Positions 1-5,553 of a stretch of 8,222 bases of DNA are shown one piece after another (within the stretch, counting starts at the first letter, position 1; each line of letters starts with the position of its first letter). Both the position numbers and the translations under genes were made by a program. The notes beneath the pieces are model-generated. The model saw only the letters and a program-made list of their open reading frames with translations, did no database searches and was not told the DNA's origin. This stretch comes from Clostridia bacterium (GTDB taxonomy: Bacteria; Bacillota; Clostridia; Saccharofermentanales; UBA5734). The stretch is from assembly GCA_018056585.1 (NCBI GenBank), contig JAGPFK010000043.1, positions 1 to 8,222 of the forward strand. Reading direction: 5' to 3'.

Positions 1-243
1 GTCCCATTGACGGGCGTTTTCAACAAAGCCGGTCCAGATGCCTGTCGTTCCTAAAGGCTTTAGGGGTTTTTTTGTCACATCCCAATCATTGAACGAGCCT
101 GCGACAGAAACGGCTGCAGCGGCTGGCGCCCAAACAGCAAAACTGAATCCGGCTCGCCCCGCTTTATCCTTCGCCGGCCTCGAACCAAGCAAATGATAAC
201 TCATGTAATCAAGTCCCCGGTTGAATAAATAAGCCTGGTCCAT
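1..243 (-). CDS. glgB: 1,4-alpha-glucan branching enzyme, N-terminal part (runs off the left edge)
   Basis: GlgB creates alpha-1,6 branches in glycogen in the cytoplasm. Only the first 81 codons are inside the window; the catalytic GH13 barrel would lie beyond base 1. The translated N-terminus has the family 'nLGrH' region degenerated to MSYHLLGSR (residues 14-22), then the CBM48/early-set beta-sandwich signature: FAVWAP at 35-40 and VSVAGSFNDWD at 45-55. The ATG at 241-243 is preceded by a rather weak Shine-Dalgarno, GGGGG at 251-255. The gene has its own promoter upstream and is shielded from the oxidoreductase operon by a terminator, so it probably begins a separate glycogen operon. The CBM48 motif is shared with other GH13 enzymes such as isoamylase and glycogen-debranching enzymes, so the exact enzyme rests on the N-terminal pattern and short N-terminal spacing. 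Confidence 0.82.
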   Translation of the reverse strand, partial: MDQAYLFNRGLDYMSYHLLGSRPAKDKAGRAGFSFAVWAPAAAAVSVAGSFNDWDVTKKPLKPLGTTGIWTGFVENARQWD

Positions 244-270
244 AGAAGAACCCCCATCTTTGCAATTTAC

Positions 271-291
271 GCCAAACCATCCATCTTTGGC
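271..291 (-). promoter_or_regulatory. Small hairpin in the glgB leader
   Basis: GCCAAA (271-276) and TTTGGC (286-291) are complementary around a 9-base loop, in the roughly 70-nt predicted 5' leader of glgB between its promoter and its start codon. An 11-bp dyad (CAGAC-G-GTCTG) sits next to it at 292-302. No known riboswitch class is recognised. Short dyads like these can occur by chance. Confidence 0.22.
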
Positions 292-321
292 CAGACGGTC
301 TGCTGTCGGTGTTCTATCTTT

Positions 322-349
322 ATTATACCGCATTCAGCCAACCTGACAA
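322..349 (-). promoter_or_regulatory. Sigma-A-type promoter of glgB
   Basis: On the minus strand a 5/6 -35 box TTGTCA (344-349) is separated by 16 bp from a perfect -10 box TATAAT (322-327). Transcription would begin near 315, giving a leader of about 70 nt before the glgB ATG. It lies just downstream of the terminator of the preceding operon, consistent with independent transcription. Confidence 0.72.
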
Positions 350-350
350 T

Positions 351-377
351 GAAAAGAGCAGGCTGAGCCTGCTCTTT
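351..377 (-). terminator. Intrinsic terminator of the 2-oxoacid oxidoreductase operon
   Basis: A perfect 11-bp stem (353-363 with 367-377; arm AAAGAGCAGGC) closes a 3-base loop. On the minus strand it is followed by a short T-run (TTTT, from the A-run at 352-355, shared with the stem base). It begins about 43 nt after the stop codon of the gamma-subunit gene, at the expected end of the operon. The U-tract is short, so termination may be incomplete. The hairpin is symmetric but nothing codes towards it from the plus strand. Confidence 0.75.
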
Positions 378-420
378 GTCAATATGTTATGAATTCATAA
401 AAGTCTTTTTGGTCGTTTCG

Positions 421-963
421 TCAAGCCGCAGAAGCATAGGCCGCACCTTTGTCAAACAGCGTCATCTCGGTCGGAATCAGATGATGATGGCGCTGAGGCA
501 AAACTTCGTAAAGCGCCTTCTCAAAATAAGCGCGGCTGAAACAACCTGTTGCGGCCGCAAGGCAACCCAGCAGAATAATGGCAGCAAAGGTCATGTTGCC
601 GGCTTCAGAGGCCAGTTCTGAGGCCGGAACGGAAATAAAACGGACATCCTGGCGTTTCGGCTTTTCTTTGACCAGTGAACTGTCCACGATGATCAGGCCG
701 CCCGGGCGAACCAAATGCTCATATTTTTCAAGGGACGGTCGATTTAAAGCAATCAAAGCATCCGCTTCATTCAAAACAGGAGAGCCGATGGGACCATCTG
801 AAATGATCACGCTGCAATTGGCCGTGCCGCCTCTCATTTCCGGTCCATAGGAAGGCAGCCAGGACACCTCACGCCCCTCCATCAGGGCCGCTGTCGCAAC
901 AAACCGGCCCGCAGATAAAATTCCCTGTCCGCCGAATCCAGCCAACATGATTGAAAACTCCAT
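421..963 (-). CDS. korC: 2-oxoacid:ferredoxin oxidoreductase, gamma subunit
   Basis: The 180-residue product is a complete pyruvate/ketoisovalerate oxidoreductase catalytic-domain (POR gamma) subunit. The glycine-rich GFGGQG motif is at residues 9-14 and the family signature SYGPEMRGGTAN at 38-49. In these enzymes the gamma chain helps form the CoA-binding and active-site region of the cytoplasmic complex. Its ATG shares one base with the upstream beta-subunit stop (TGATG), and a strong GAGGTGA Shine-Dalgarno sits at 971-977, so the two should be translationally coupled. It is the last gene of the operon, followed by an intrinsic terminator. The family is certain; the preferred 2-oxoacid (2-oxoglutarate, branched-chain or other) cannot be told from this subunit. 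Confidence 0.93.
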   Translation of the reverse strand: MEFSIMLAGFGGQGILSAGRFVATAALMEGREVSWLPSYGPEMRGGTANCSVIISDGPIGSPVLNEADALIALNRPSLEKYEHLVRPGGLIIVDSSLVKEKPKRQDVRFISVPASELASEAGNMTFAAIILLGCLAAATGCFSRAYFEKALYEVLPQRHHHLIPTEMTLFDKGAAYASAA

Positions 964-1718
964 CAGTCTGTCACCTCAATTTCAGTTCCGCGGAAAACGC
1001 CTAGCGGGTATTGCGGGATCATGGCTTCCTCAACCCATTTCAGAGCGGAAACGGGATCTTTTCCCCAATTTGTCGGGCAGGTCGATAAAAACTCAACCAT
1101 AGAGAAGCCAAGGCCTTTCTGTTGCACTTTGAAGGCTTTGTGAACCGCTCTTTTGGCCTGATTGATATTCCGTATGCTATTGAGCGCCACCCGTTCGATA
1201 TAAACAGCACCTTTTAAAGTAGCCAGCAGTTCGCTGACGTTGATTGGAAACCCCTGGACGTCGGCCAGCCGCCCGAACGGAGTGGTGGTTGTAATCTGAC
1301 CGAGCAAGGTGGTGGGCGCCATTTGACCGGATGTCATCCCATAAATCGCATTGTTTACAAAAAAGACGCTGATTTTTTCACCCCTGGCTGCCGCATGAAC
1401 AATCTCAGCCGTCCCAATGGCCGCTAAATCCCCGTCTCCCTGATAGGTAAAAACAATATGATCCGGGTGCACGCGCTTGATTCCGGTTGCCACGGCGGGC
1501 GCCCGCCCATGCGATGCCTGAACCATGTCACATGAGAAATATTCATAATTATTATACGTGCATCCAACCGGGGAGACACCGATGGTCTTTTCGAGCAGAT
1601 CTTGTTCACATAAGACTTCGGCAATCAGTCGGTGGATGATGCCATGGGTGCAGCCAGGACAGTAATGAAACGGCTTGTCCGTCAGCCCTTTGGGTCTTGA
1701 GAATACTTTTTGTTCCAT
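963..1718 (-). CDS. korB: 2-oxoacid:ferredoxin oxidoreductase, beta subunit (thiamine diphosphate-binding)
   Basis: This 251-residue chain carries the thiamine diphosphate site. The metal/diphosphate motif begins GDGDLAAIG at residues 94-102 and closes with VNNAIYGMTSGQ at 121-132. CPGC at 20-23 and the SPVGCTYNNY stretch at 49-58 are typical of the KOR/VOR branch. With the alpha subunit it decarboxylates a 2-oxoacid and passes electrons to ferredoxin while forming an acyl-CoA. The ATG at 1716-1718 follows the alpha stop by 4 bases, with AAGGAGA at 1726-1732 as Shine-Dalgarno. Length and motifs are complete, with no frameshift. The symbol korB is the usual family label; the substrate is inferred, and the equivalent clostridial complex is often annotated as ketoisovalerate (VOR) oxidoreductase. 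Confidence 0.93.
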   Translation of the reverse strand: MEQKVFSRPKGLTDKPFHYCPGCTHGIIHRLIAEVLCEQDLLEKTIGVSPVGCTYNNYEYFSCDMVQASHGRAPAVATGIKRVHPDHIVFTYQGDGDLAAIGTAEIVHAAARGEKISVFFVNNAIYGMTSGQMAPTTLLGQITTTTPFGRLADVQGFPINVSELLATLKGAVYIERVALNSIRNINQAKRAVHKAFKVQQKGLGFSMVEFLSTCPTNWGKDPVSALKWVEEAMIPQYPLGVFRGTEIEVTD

Positions 1719-1722
1719 GCTG

Positions 1723-2787
1723 TCATCTCCTTGCGATCGATTGGATCTGCTTCATGATTTCATTTTGTGTTGGCAAGTTTCCGCCGGTCCGGCCATAAAA
1801 ATAAACGGGTTTTAAACCATTGACGGCCAACCGGACATCCTCTGCCATTTGACCAAAATTAAGTTCAATATCTAAAAGTGCCTGAACAGAGGGCTGCGCC
1901 GCGATTTCGGCGATGGCTTCGTCCGGAAAAGGCCATAGGGTGATGGGTCGCACCAGCCCAACTTTGAGACCGATCTCTTCTGCTTGTTGAATCACATTCC
2001 GGCAGATCCGGCTGCAGGTGCCGAAAGCCGTCAGGATGATTTGCGCGTTTTCGCAGTTTACTGTTTCAACGCGTACCTCCCTTTCTTTAATCACGCGGTA
2101 TTTGGCCTGCAATCTGTTGTTCACGGCCTCTAAGTCGTCCGCTTCAATATAAATCGACTGAATGGTGTTATGCGGCCGTTCTCCTTTTGTTCCGGTCACA
2201 GCCCAAGGCTTTTCCGGCTGATCGATGATCTCTTCATCTCTGAAGGTGACCGGCTCCATCATCTGGCCCAAGATGCCGTCGCCTAGGATCAAAGCCAGAA
2301 CGCGATAACGATCCGCAATATTAAAAGCTTCGACCGTCAGCTCATAAAGCTCCTGGACACTTGCCGGAGCGAGGACAACATTGCGATAATCGCCGTGTCC
2401 CCCTCCTTTGGTTGCTTGAAAGTAATCGCCCTGCGCCGGCAAAATCCCCCCCAGGCCCGGTCCGGCGCGTACAATATTGACAACGACAGCCGGCAATTCG
2501 GCGCCCGCAATATAGGAAAATCCTTCCTGCTTTAAGCTGATGCCCGGGCTGGAACTGCTGGTCATGACGCGAGCCCCGGCGGATGACGCGCCGTAGACCA
2601 TATTGATGGCCGCAATTTCGCTTTCTGCCTGTATCATGGTCCCGTTTACTTCTACCATCCGACGGGCCATATAATGCATAATCTCCGTTTGCGGCGTGAT
2701 CGGATAACCGAAATAAAAACGGCATCCGGCACGAATCGCCGCTTCGGCAATGGCTTCATTGCCTTTCATTAAAACGCGCGTCTTCAT
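1723..2787 (-). CDS. vorB: 2-oxoacid:ferredoxin oxidoreductase, alpha subunit (VorB/KorA type)
   Basis: The 354-residue protein opens with MKTRVLMKGNEAIAEAAI and has the hallmark GYPITPQTE motif of alpha subunits at residues 27-35. A transketolase-like pyrimidine-binding domain and a C-terminal transketolase-C-like domain follow. The pyrimidine domain contains TSSSSPG and a glycine-rich GPGLGGILPAQGDY segment. The opening and length match the chain commonly called VorB (3-methyl-2-oxobutanoate dehydrogenase subunit) in Firmicutes and KorA elsewhere. The frame is open further upstream to 2976, but the ATG at 2785-2787 is chosen for three reasons: it has an excellent AAGGGAGG site (2793-2800), it overlaps the ferredoxin stop by 4 nt (ATGA), and upstream codons would lie entirely over the ferredoxin gene. 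Substrate specificity is not readable from sequence. Confidence 0.93.
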   Translation of the reverse strand: MKTRVLMKGNEAIAEAAIRAGCRFYFGYPITPQTEIMHYMARRMVEVNGTMIQAESEIAAINMVYGASSAGARVMTSSSSPGISLKQEGFSYIAGAELPAVVVNIVRAGPGLGGILPAQGDYFQATKGGGHGDYRNVVLAPASVQELYELTVEAFNIADRYRVLALILGDGILGQMMEPVTFRDEEIIDQPEKPWAVTGTKGERPHNTIQSIYIEADDLEAVNNRLQAKYRVIKEREVRVETVNCENAQIILTAFGTCSRICRNVIQQAEEIGLKVGLVRPITLWPFPDEAIAEIAAQPSVQALLDIELNFGQMAEDVRLAVNGLKPVYFYGRTGGNLPTQNEIMKQIQSIARR

Positions 2788-3005
2788 GACTGCCTCCCTT
2801 CCCGCCAGACCTCGATCACAACGTCCGGACAAATGATGGCGCAAAATCCGCAGCCGATGCAAAGGTTCATGTCCGTTACACCGGCCGGGTGAAATCCTTT
2901 GCTGTTCAGCCGATCTTGCTGTAATGAAATGATTTTTTTTGGGCAAACGTTGACACAAAGGCCACAGCCTTTGCACCGTTCTTCATCAATTTCAATCCTT
3001 GACAT
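2784..3005 (-). CDS. korD: 2-oxoacid:ferredoxin oxidoreductase, ferredoxin-like delta subunit (2 x 4Fe-4S)
   Basis: A 73-residue electron-transfer subunit with two classical 4Fe-4S motifs: CKGCGLCVNVCP (Cys 11, 14, 17, 21) and CIGCGFCAIICP (Cys 49, 52, 55, 59). It would carry electrons from the thiamine diphosphate site of the alpha/beta chains to external ferredoxin. The frame opens at an ATG at 3065, but the ATG at 3003-3005 is preferred: it has a strong GGGGAGG site (3012-3018, 6-nt spacing) and gives the usual 'MSRIEIDEERCKGCG' N-terminus. The stop overlaps the alpha start in ATGA. The spacing to the upstream ATPase gene is 63 bp, the only sizeable gap in the operon; I see no clear promoter there. 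Confidence 0.93.
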   Translation of the reverse strand: MSRIEIDEERCKGCGLCVNVCPKKIISLQQDRLNSKGFHPAGVTDMNLCIGCGFCAIICPDVVIEVWREGRQS

Positions 3006-3068
3006 AGGATGCCTCCCCTGTTTGATCTCGACATACAGTATAGATGAATAAAATGCAGACAGCAATCA

Positions 3069-3782
3069 TCAAGGCGGCAGATAATAAATCTCACGCCGCA
3101 TCACAAGCAGAGGTGGTCCGTCCGGTAAGCGTCCGTTCCAATCCTCCGGTATCACATCATCCATAGCAGCGGCAAAGACAACCGGCAACAAAAGCTTTTC
3201 TGACGCTTGCTTCATTTGAGGCCAACAGGCCACGAGCAATTCAGCTGTTGTTTCATCAAGCAAATTAGCATTGTACACAAGACCGGTTGGCATCAGACCG
3301 GATGCTTCGGTCAGCAATCGGGCCTCATCGATAATCTGCTCGGCAGTATGACTAAAAGGCCGACATGGATTAACCACCAGCCAGACAGCCGGTTTTGGCC
3401 TTTCAAGGGCAAGCCGGTCCTTGATGGTCGCAACAACGCGGGCACCCAGATCTTCGCCCCCGATGTCGAGGACAAAAAACCGGGTTTTGTCATCAAAAAT
3501 ACTGTTTATTCGAGCCGGAACAGCCGGCACATCGACATTGGTGCCGGCAAAAACCGGAGCGATCAAACAAATGCCCTCCGACTCCATGCGATAGCGGGCA
3601 TCCGCAGAACGAAAAAATGGATTGATCATATCAAGATCACACAAAGTCACCCGGCGTCCGGACCGGTTCAACCATTTTGCAAAATTGATGCTGATCTCGG
3701 ATTTGCCGCTGCCATAAGCACCCATCAAAAGAGTGATGCGGCTTGGATTTTGTATCAAAGGCTCTGTTTCTTTTCTCTGCAT
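3069..3782 (-). CDS. P-loop ATPase (CobQ/MinD-like) heading the oxidoreductase operon, function unknown
   Basis: The 237-residue protein has a Walker A motif GAYGSGKS at residues 21-28, a following CDLDMINPFFRS segment (48-59) and a Walker B-like FFVLDIGG at 102-109. This is the layout of soluble SIMIBI-type P-loop proteins related to CobQ/CobB/MinD/ParA. There are no membrane segments or metal motifs. From general knowledge, similar ATPases recur next to ferredoxin-dependent 2-oxoacid oxidoreductase genes in Clostridia, but no activity is known to me. Cofactor or cluster assembly, or regulation of the complex, would be guesses. The ATG at 3780-3782 with AAGGAA at spacing 6 is preferred over an in-frame GTG at 3807-3809, which would add nine residues. 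It is the first gene after the predicted operon promoter. Confidence 0.85.
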   Translation of the reverse strand: MQRKETEPLIQNPSRITLLMGAYGSGKSEISINFAKWLNRSGRRVTLCDLDMINPFFRSADARYRMESEGICLIAPVFAGTNVDVPAVPARINSIFDDKTRFFVLDIGGEDLGARVVATIKDRLALERPKPAVWLVVNPCRPFSHTAEQIIDEARLLTEASGLMPTGLVYNANLLDETTAELLVACWPQMKQASEKLLLPVVFAAAMDDVIPEDWNGRLPDGPPLLVMRREIYYLPP

Positions 3783-3836
3783 GGTCTGTTCCTTTTGTTT
3801 GATCTGCACGTAAAAGCACGTCTCATGGATTCTTTT

Positions 3837-3865
3837 AGAATAGCAAGCTGTCAGTTTTTTTGCAA
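3837..3865 (-). promoter_or_regulatory. Candidate promoter of the ATPase-oxidoreductase operon
   Basis: On the minus strand TTGCAA (3860-3865) and TATTCT (3837-3842) each match the sigma-A consensus at 4 of 6 positions, with an ideal 17-bp spacer containing an A-run. The start point would be near 3830, about 48 nt before the ATG of the ATPase gene. This is the only well-spaced pair I find upstream of the operon. Confidence 0.45.
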
Positions 3866-3875
3866 GCGGATTGCA
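3861..3875. promoter_or_regulatory. Inverted repeat between the divergent operons, possible shared operator
   Basis: TGCAA and TTGCA form a 15-bp dyad around GCGGA. It overlaps the predicted -35 box of the minus-strand oxidoreductase operon and most of the candidate -35 (TTGCAT, 3871-3876) of the plus-strand oad operon, so one bound protein could affect both. The left half, TGCAAGCG, resembles half of a CcpA cre site, but the right half is one base out of register with the standard 14-bp form. Confidence 0.35.
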
Positions 3876-3904
3876 TCTGGACCTTTCATCGGGTAAACTA
3901 TAGA
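3871..3904 (+). promoter_or_regulatory. Weak candidate promoter of the oadG-oadB-apgM operon
   Basis: TTGCAT (3871-3876) lies 17 bp before TAAACT (3894-3899). A second possible -10, TATAGA (3899-3904), overlaps it but has no good partner at 16-18 bp. Either would give a leader of roughly 40 nt before oadG. The matches are poor (3/6 and 4/6), but a promoter is required here because the next gene upstream is divergent. Confidence 0.3.
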
Positions 3905-3948
3905 AAGCAAAATTGGCCTTTTGGCTTGCTGGTGGATGGAGGTTTCCT

Positions 3949-4305
3949 ATGTTTGTTTTAATGAGTAAAGCGCCTTGGTTAGAAAATTACGCGACCTTTT
4001 CTGAAAAGTTTTTTATCGGCATCACCATGATGCTGCTGGGTCTGAGTATTGTCATTCTGATCCTGGCTTTATTGAGTATGCTTGTCAATCTGATGTCCCG
4101 CCTGATCAGCGGCGGGAAAAAGGATACCCCTGAAATAGCCATTCAGACCGAAATGCCCTCTGTTGCGGCGCCGGAAGAGCCGCCGCAAACGGCTGTCAAT
4201 CATGAGCTTGTTGCCGTACTGGCTGCCGCTGTGGCCGCATACCAGGCTGACCTGAAGCCGAAATCAACGGCCGGCTTTACTTTCCGCCGTACACGGCGGG
4301 TTTGA
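3949..4305 (+). CDS. oadG: Sodium-pumping decarboxylase, gamma (OadG-like) subunit
   Basis: A 118-residue protein with one hydrophobic transmembrane segment at about residues 22-46 (FIGITMMLLGLSIVILILAL), a polar and Pro/Glu-rich linker, and the characteristic conserved tail of OadG/MmdD-type subunits: VAVLAAAVAAY followed by a basic end ...FRRTRRV. The gamma/delta chain anchors and assembles the decarboxylase: its helix contacts the membrane beta subunit and its tail reaches the carboxyltransferase. The ATG at 3949 is chosen because GGAGG (3938-3942) is 6 nt upstream; the frame extends back to a TTG at 3913 that lacks a site. Sixteen bases separate it from oadB. The family assignment rests on the topology, tail and neighbour rather than on a catalytic motif. 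Confidence 0.85.
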   Translation: MFVLMSKAPWLENYATFSEKFFIGITMMLLGLSIVILILALLSMLVNLMSRLISGGKKDTPEIAIQTEMPSVAAPEEPPQTAVNHELVAVLAAAVAAYQADLKPKSTAGFTFRRTRRV

Positions 4306-4321
4306 GACAGGAGGATTATCG

Positions 4322-5545
4322 TTGGAATCAATTTGGACCATTATCCAGGCTTTTGGCGAAACCTTCGTCAGCCTCTGGGAGCATTCCGGTTTTGCGCATC
4401 TGAACGCATCGGCAGTCGGCATGCTTTTGATTTCTTTTGTTCTCATGTATCTGGCTATTGTAAAAAAGTTCGAGCCGCTGCTGCTTTTACCCATTGCATT
4501 TGGTATGATGCTGTCCAACCTGCCTTTGGGCGGAATCTTCCATATGGAATTTTTTGATCCGGATCATATTGCGGCACTTGGTTACCCGGAAGGAACGCTG
4601 TTCGCCCTGCGGGAAGTCTTCTCAAAAGGCGGCTTGTTGGATTTCCTCTACCTGGGTGTCAAGCTGGGGATTTATCCACCTTTGATCTTTCTCGGCATTG
4701 GTGCGATGACAGACTTTGGGCCGCTGCTCGCTGATCCGAAGTCGCTTCTTCTCGGAGCCGCGGCACAATTTGGTATTTTTATCGCATTTTTTCTGGCTTT
4801 GTTCCTGGGCTTTACCCCGCAACAAGCCGGCGCCATCAGTATTATTGGCGGCGCAGACGGTCCAACCGCTATTTTTACCGCCAAGACGCTTGCACCGGAG
4901 CTTTTGGGCGCCATTGCCGTGGCTGCTTATTCATACATGGCTTTGGTCCCCGTGATTCAACCGCCGGTGATGCGTCTTTTAACCACCAAGCGTGAACGCC
5001 AGACCGTCATGGCTCAGCTCAGGCCCGTTTCGCATACGGAGAAAATCATTTTCCCGATTATGGTCACCTTACTGGTGGCTTTAATCATTCCGGATGCCCT
5101 CACTTTGATCGGCATGCTCATGCTGGGCAATCTATTAAGGGAAAGCGGTGTTTGTGAGCGTCTGGTTCAAACAGCCGCCAACGAACTGATGAACATCATC
5201 ACGATTTTTCTGGGTATCACAGTAGGCGCAACAGCTACCGCCGAAGCTTTCCTTAACGGGCGAACCCTTTTGATTCTGCTGCTTGGCATCATCGCTTTCA
5301 TCTTCGGAACGGCCGGAGGCGTGTTGATGGGAAAACTGATGTATGTGTTGACAAAAGGGAAGGTTAACCCCCTGATTGGCTCGGCAGGCGTTTCAGCGGT
5401 TCCAATGGCCGCGCGTGTTTCCCAAAAAGAAGGACAGAGAGAAAATCCTGGCAATTACCTGCTCATGCACGCCATGGGACCCAACGTCGCCGGCGTCATC
5501 GGCTCGGCCGTTGTTGCCGGTATTTTACTGATGTTGCTGGGTTGA
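4322..5545 (+). CDS. oadB: Sodium-pumping decarboxylase, beta subunit (OadB/MmdB/GcdB family)
   Basis: A 407-residue polytopic membrane protein that decarboxylates the carboxy-biotin arm and couples this to export of two sodium ions. The signature loop ISIIGGADGPTAIF is at 172-185; Asp179 corresponds to the essential Asp of the GGADGPT motif. The C-terminal sodium-site region is intact, with NPLIGSAGVSAVPMAARVSQ at 349-368 and HAMGPNVAGVIGSA at 383-396. Translation starts at TTG (4322-4324), not ATG: a perfect AGGAGG (4309-4314) lies 7 nt upstream and the next in-frame Met is about residue 33, inside the conserved N-terminal region. Oxaloacetate, methylmalonyl-CoA and glutaconyl-CoA decarboxylases share this subunit. 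No carboxyltransferase or biotin-carrier gene is in the window, so the substrate is open; the oad symbol is by homology. Confidence 0.93.
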   Translation: MESIWTIIQAFGETFVSLWEHSGFAHLNASAVGMLLISFVLMYLAIVKKFEPLLLLPIAFGMMLSNLPLGGIFHMEFFDPDHIAALGYPEGTLFALREVFSKGGLLDFLYLGVKLGIYPPLIFLGIGAMTDFGPLLADPKSLLLGAAAQFGIFIAFFLALFLGFTPQQAGAISIIGGADGPTAIFTAKTLAPELLGAIAVAAYSYMALVPVIQPPVMRLLTTKRERQTVMAQLRPVSHTEKIIFPIMVTLLVALIIPDALTLIGMLMLGNLLRESGVCERLVQTAANELMNIITIFLGITVGATATAEAFLNGRTLLILLLGIIAFIFGTAGGVLMGKLMYVLTKGKVNPLIGSAGVSAVPMAARVSQKEGQRENPGNYLLMHAMGPNVAGVIGSAVVAGILLMLLG

Positions 5546-5553
5546 GGTTATTT

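Noticed and set aside
2788..2976. N-terminal extension of the oxidoreductase alpha subunit by 63 codons
   Set aside because: These codons lie in another frame over the ferredoxin gene; the internal ATG at 2787 has the ribosome site and the family N-terminus.
3861..3876. Exact CcpA cre site in the divergent intergenic region
   Set aside because: Only the left half fits; the right half is shifted by one base relative to the 14-bp consensus, so it is recorded only as a dyad.
3207..3896. Long plus-strand open frame (229 codons) opposite the P-loop ATPase gene
   Set aside because: It lies antisense to a gene with clear Walker motifs, has no recognisable domain, and crosses the predicted operon promoter.
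3913..3948. TTG start giving a 130-residue OadG
   Set aside because: There is no ribosome site before it, and the ATG at 3949 has GGAGG at ideal spacing.
5542..5553. TTG start giving ApgM four extra residues
   Set aside because: It lies inside the oadB stop region; the ATG at 5554 matches the family start MKYVIILGDG.
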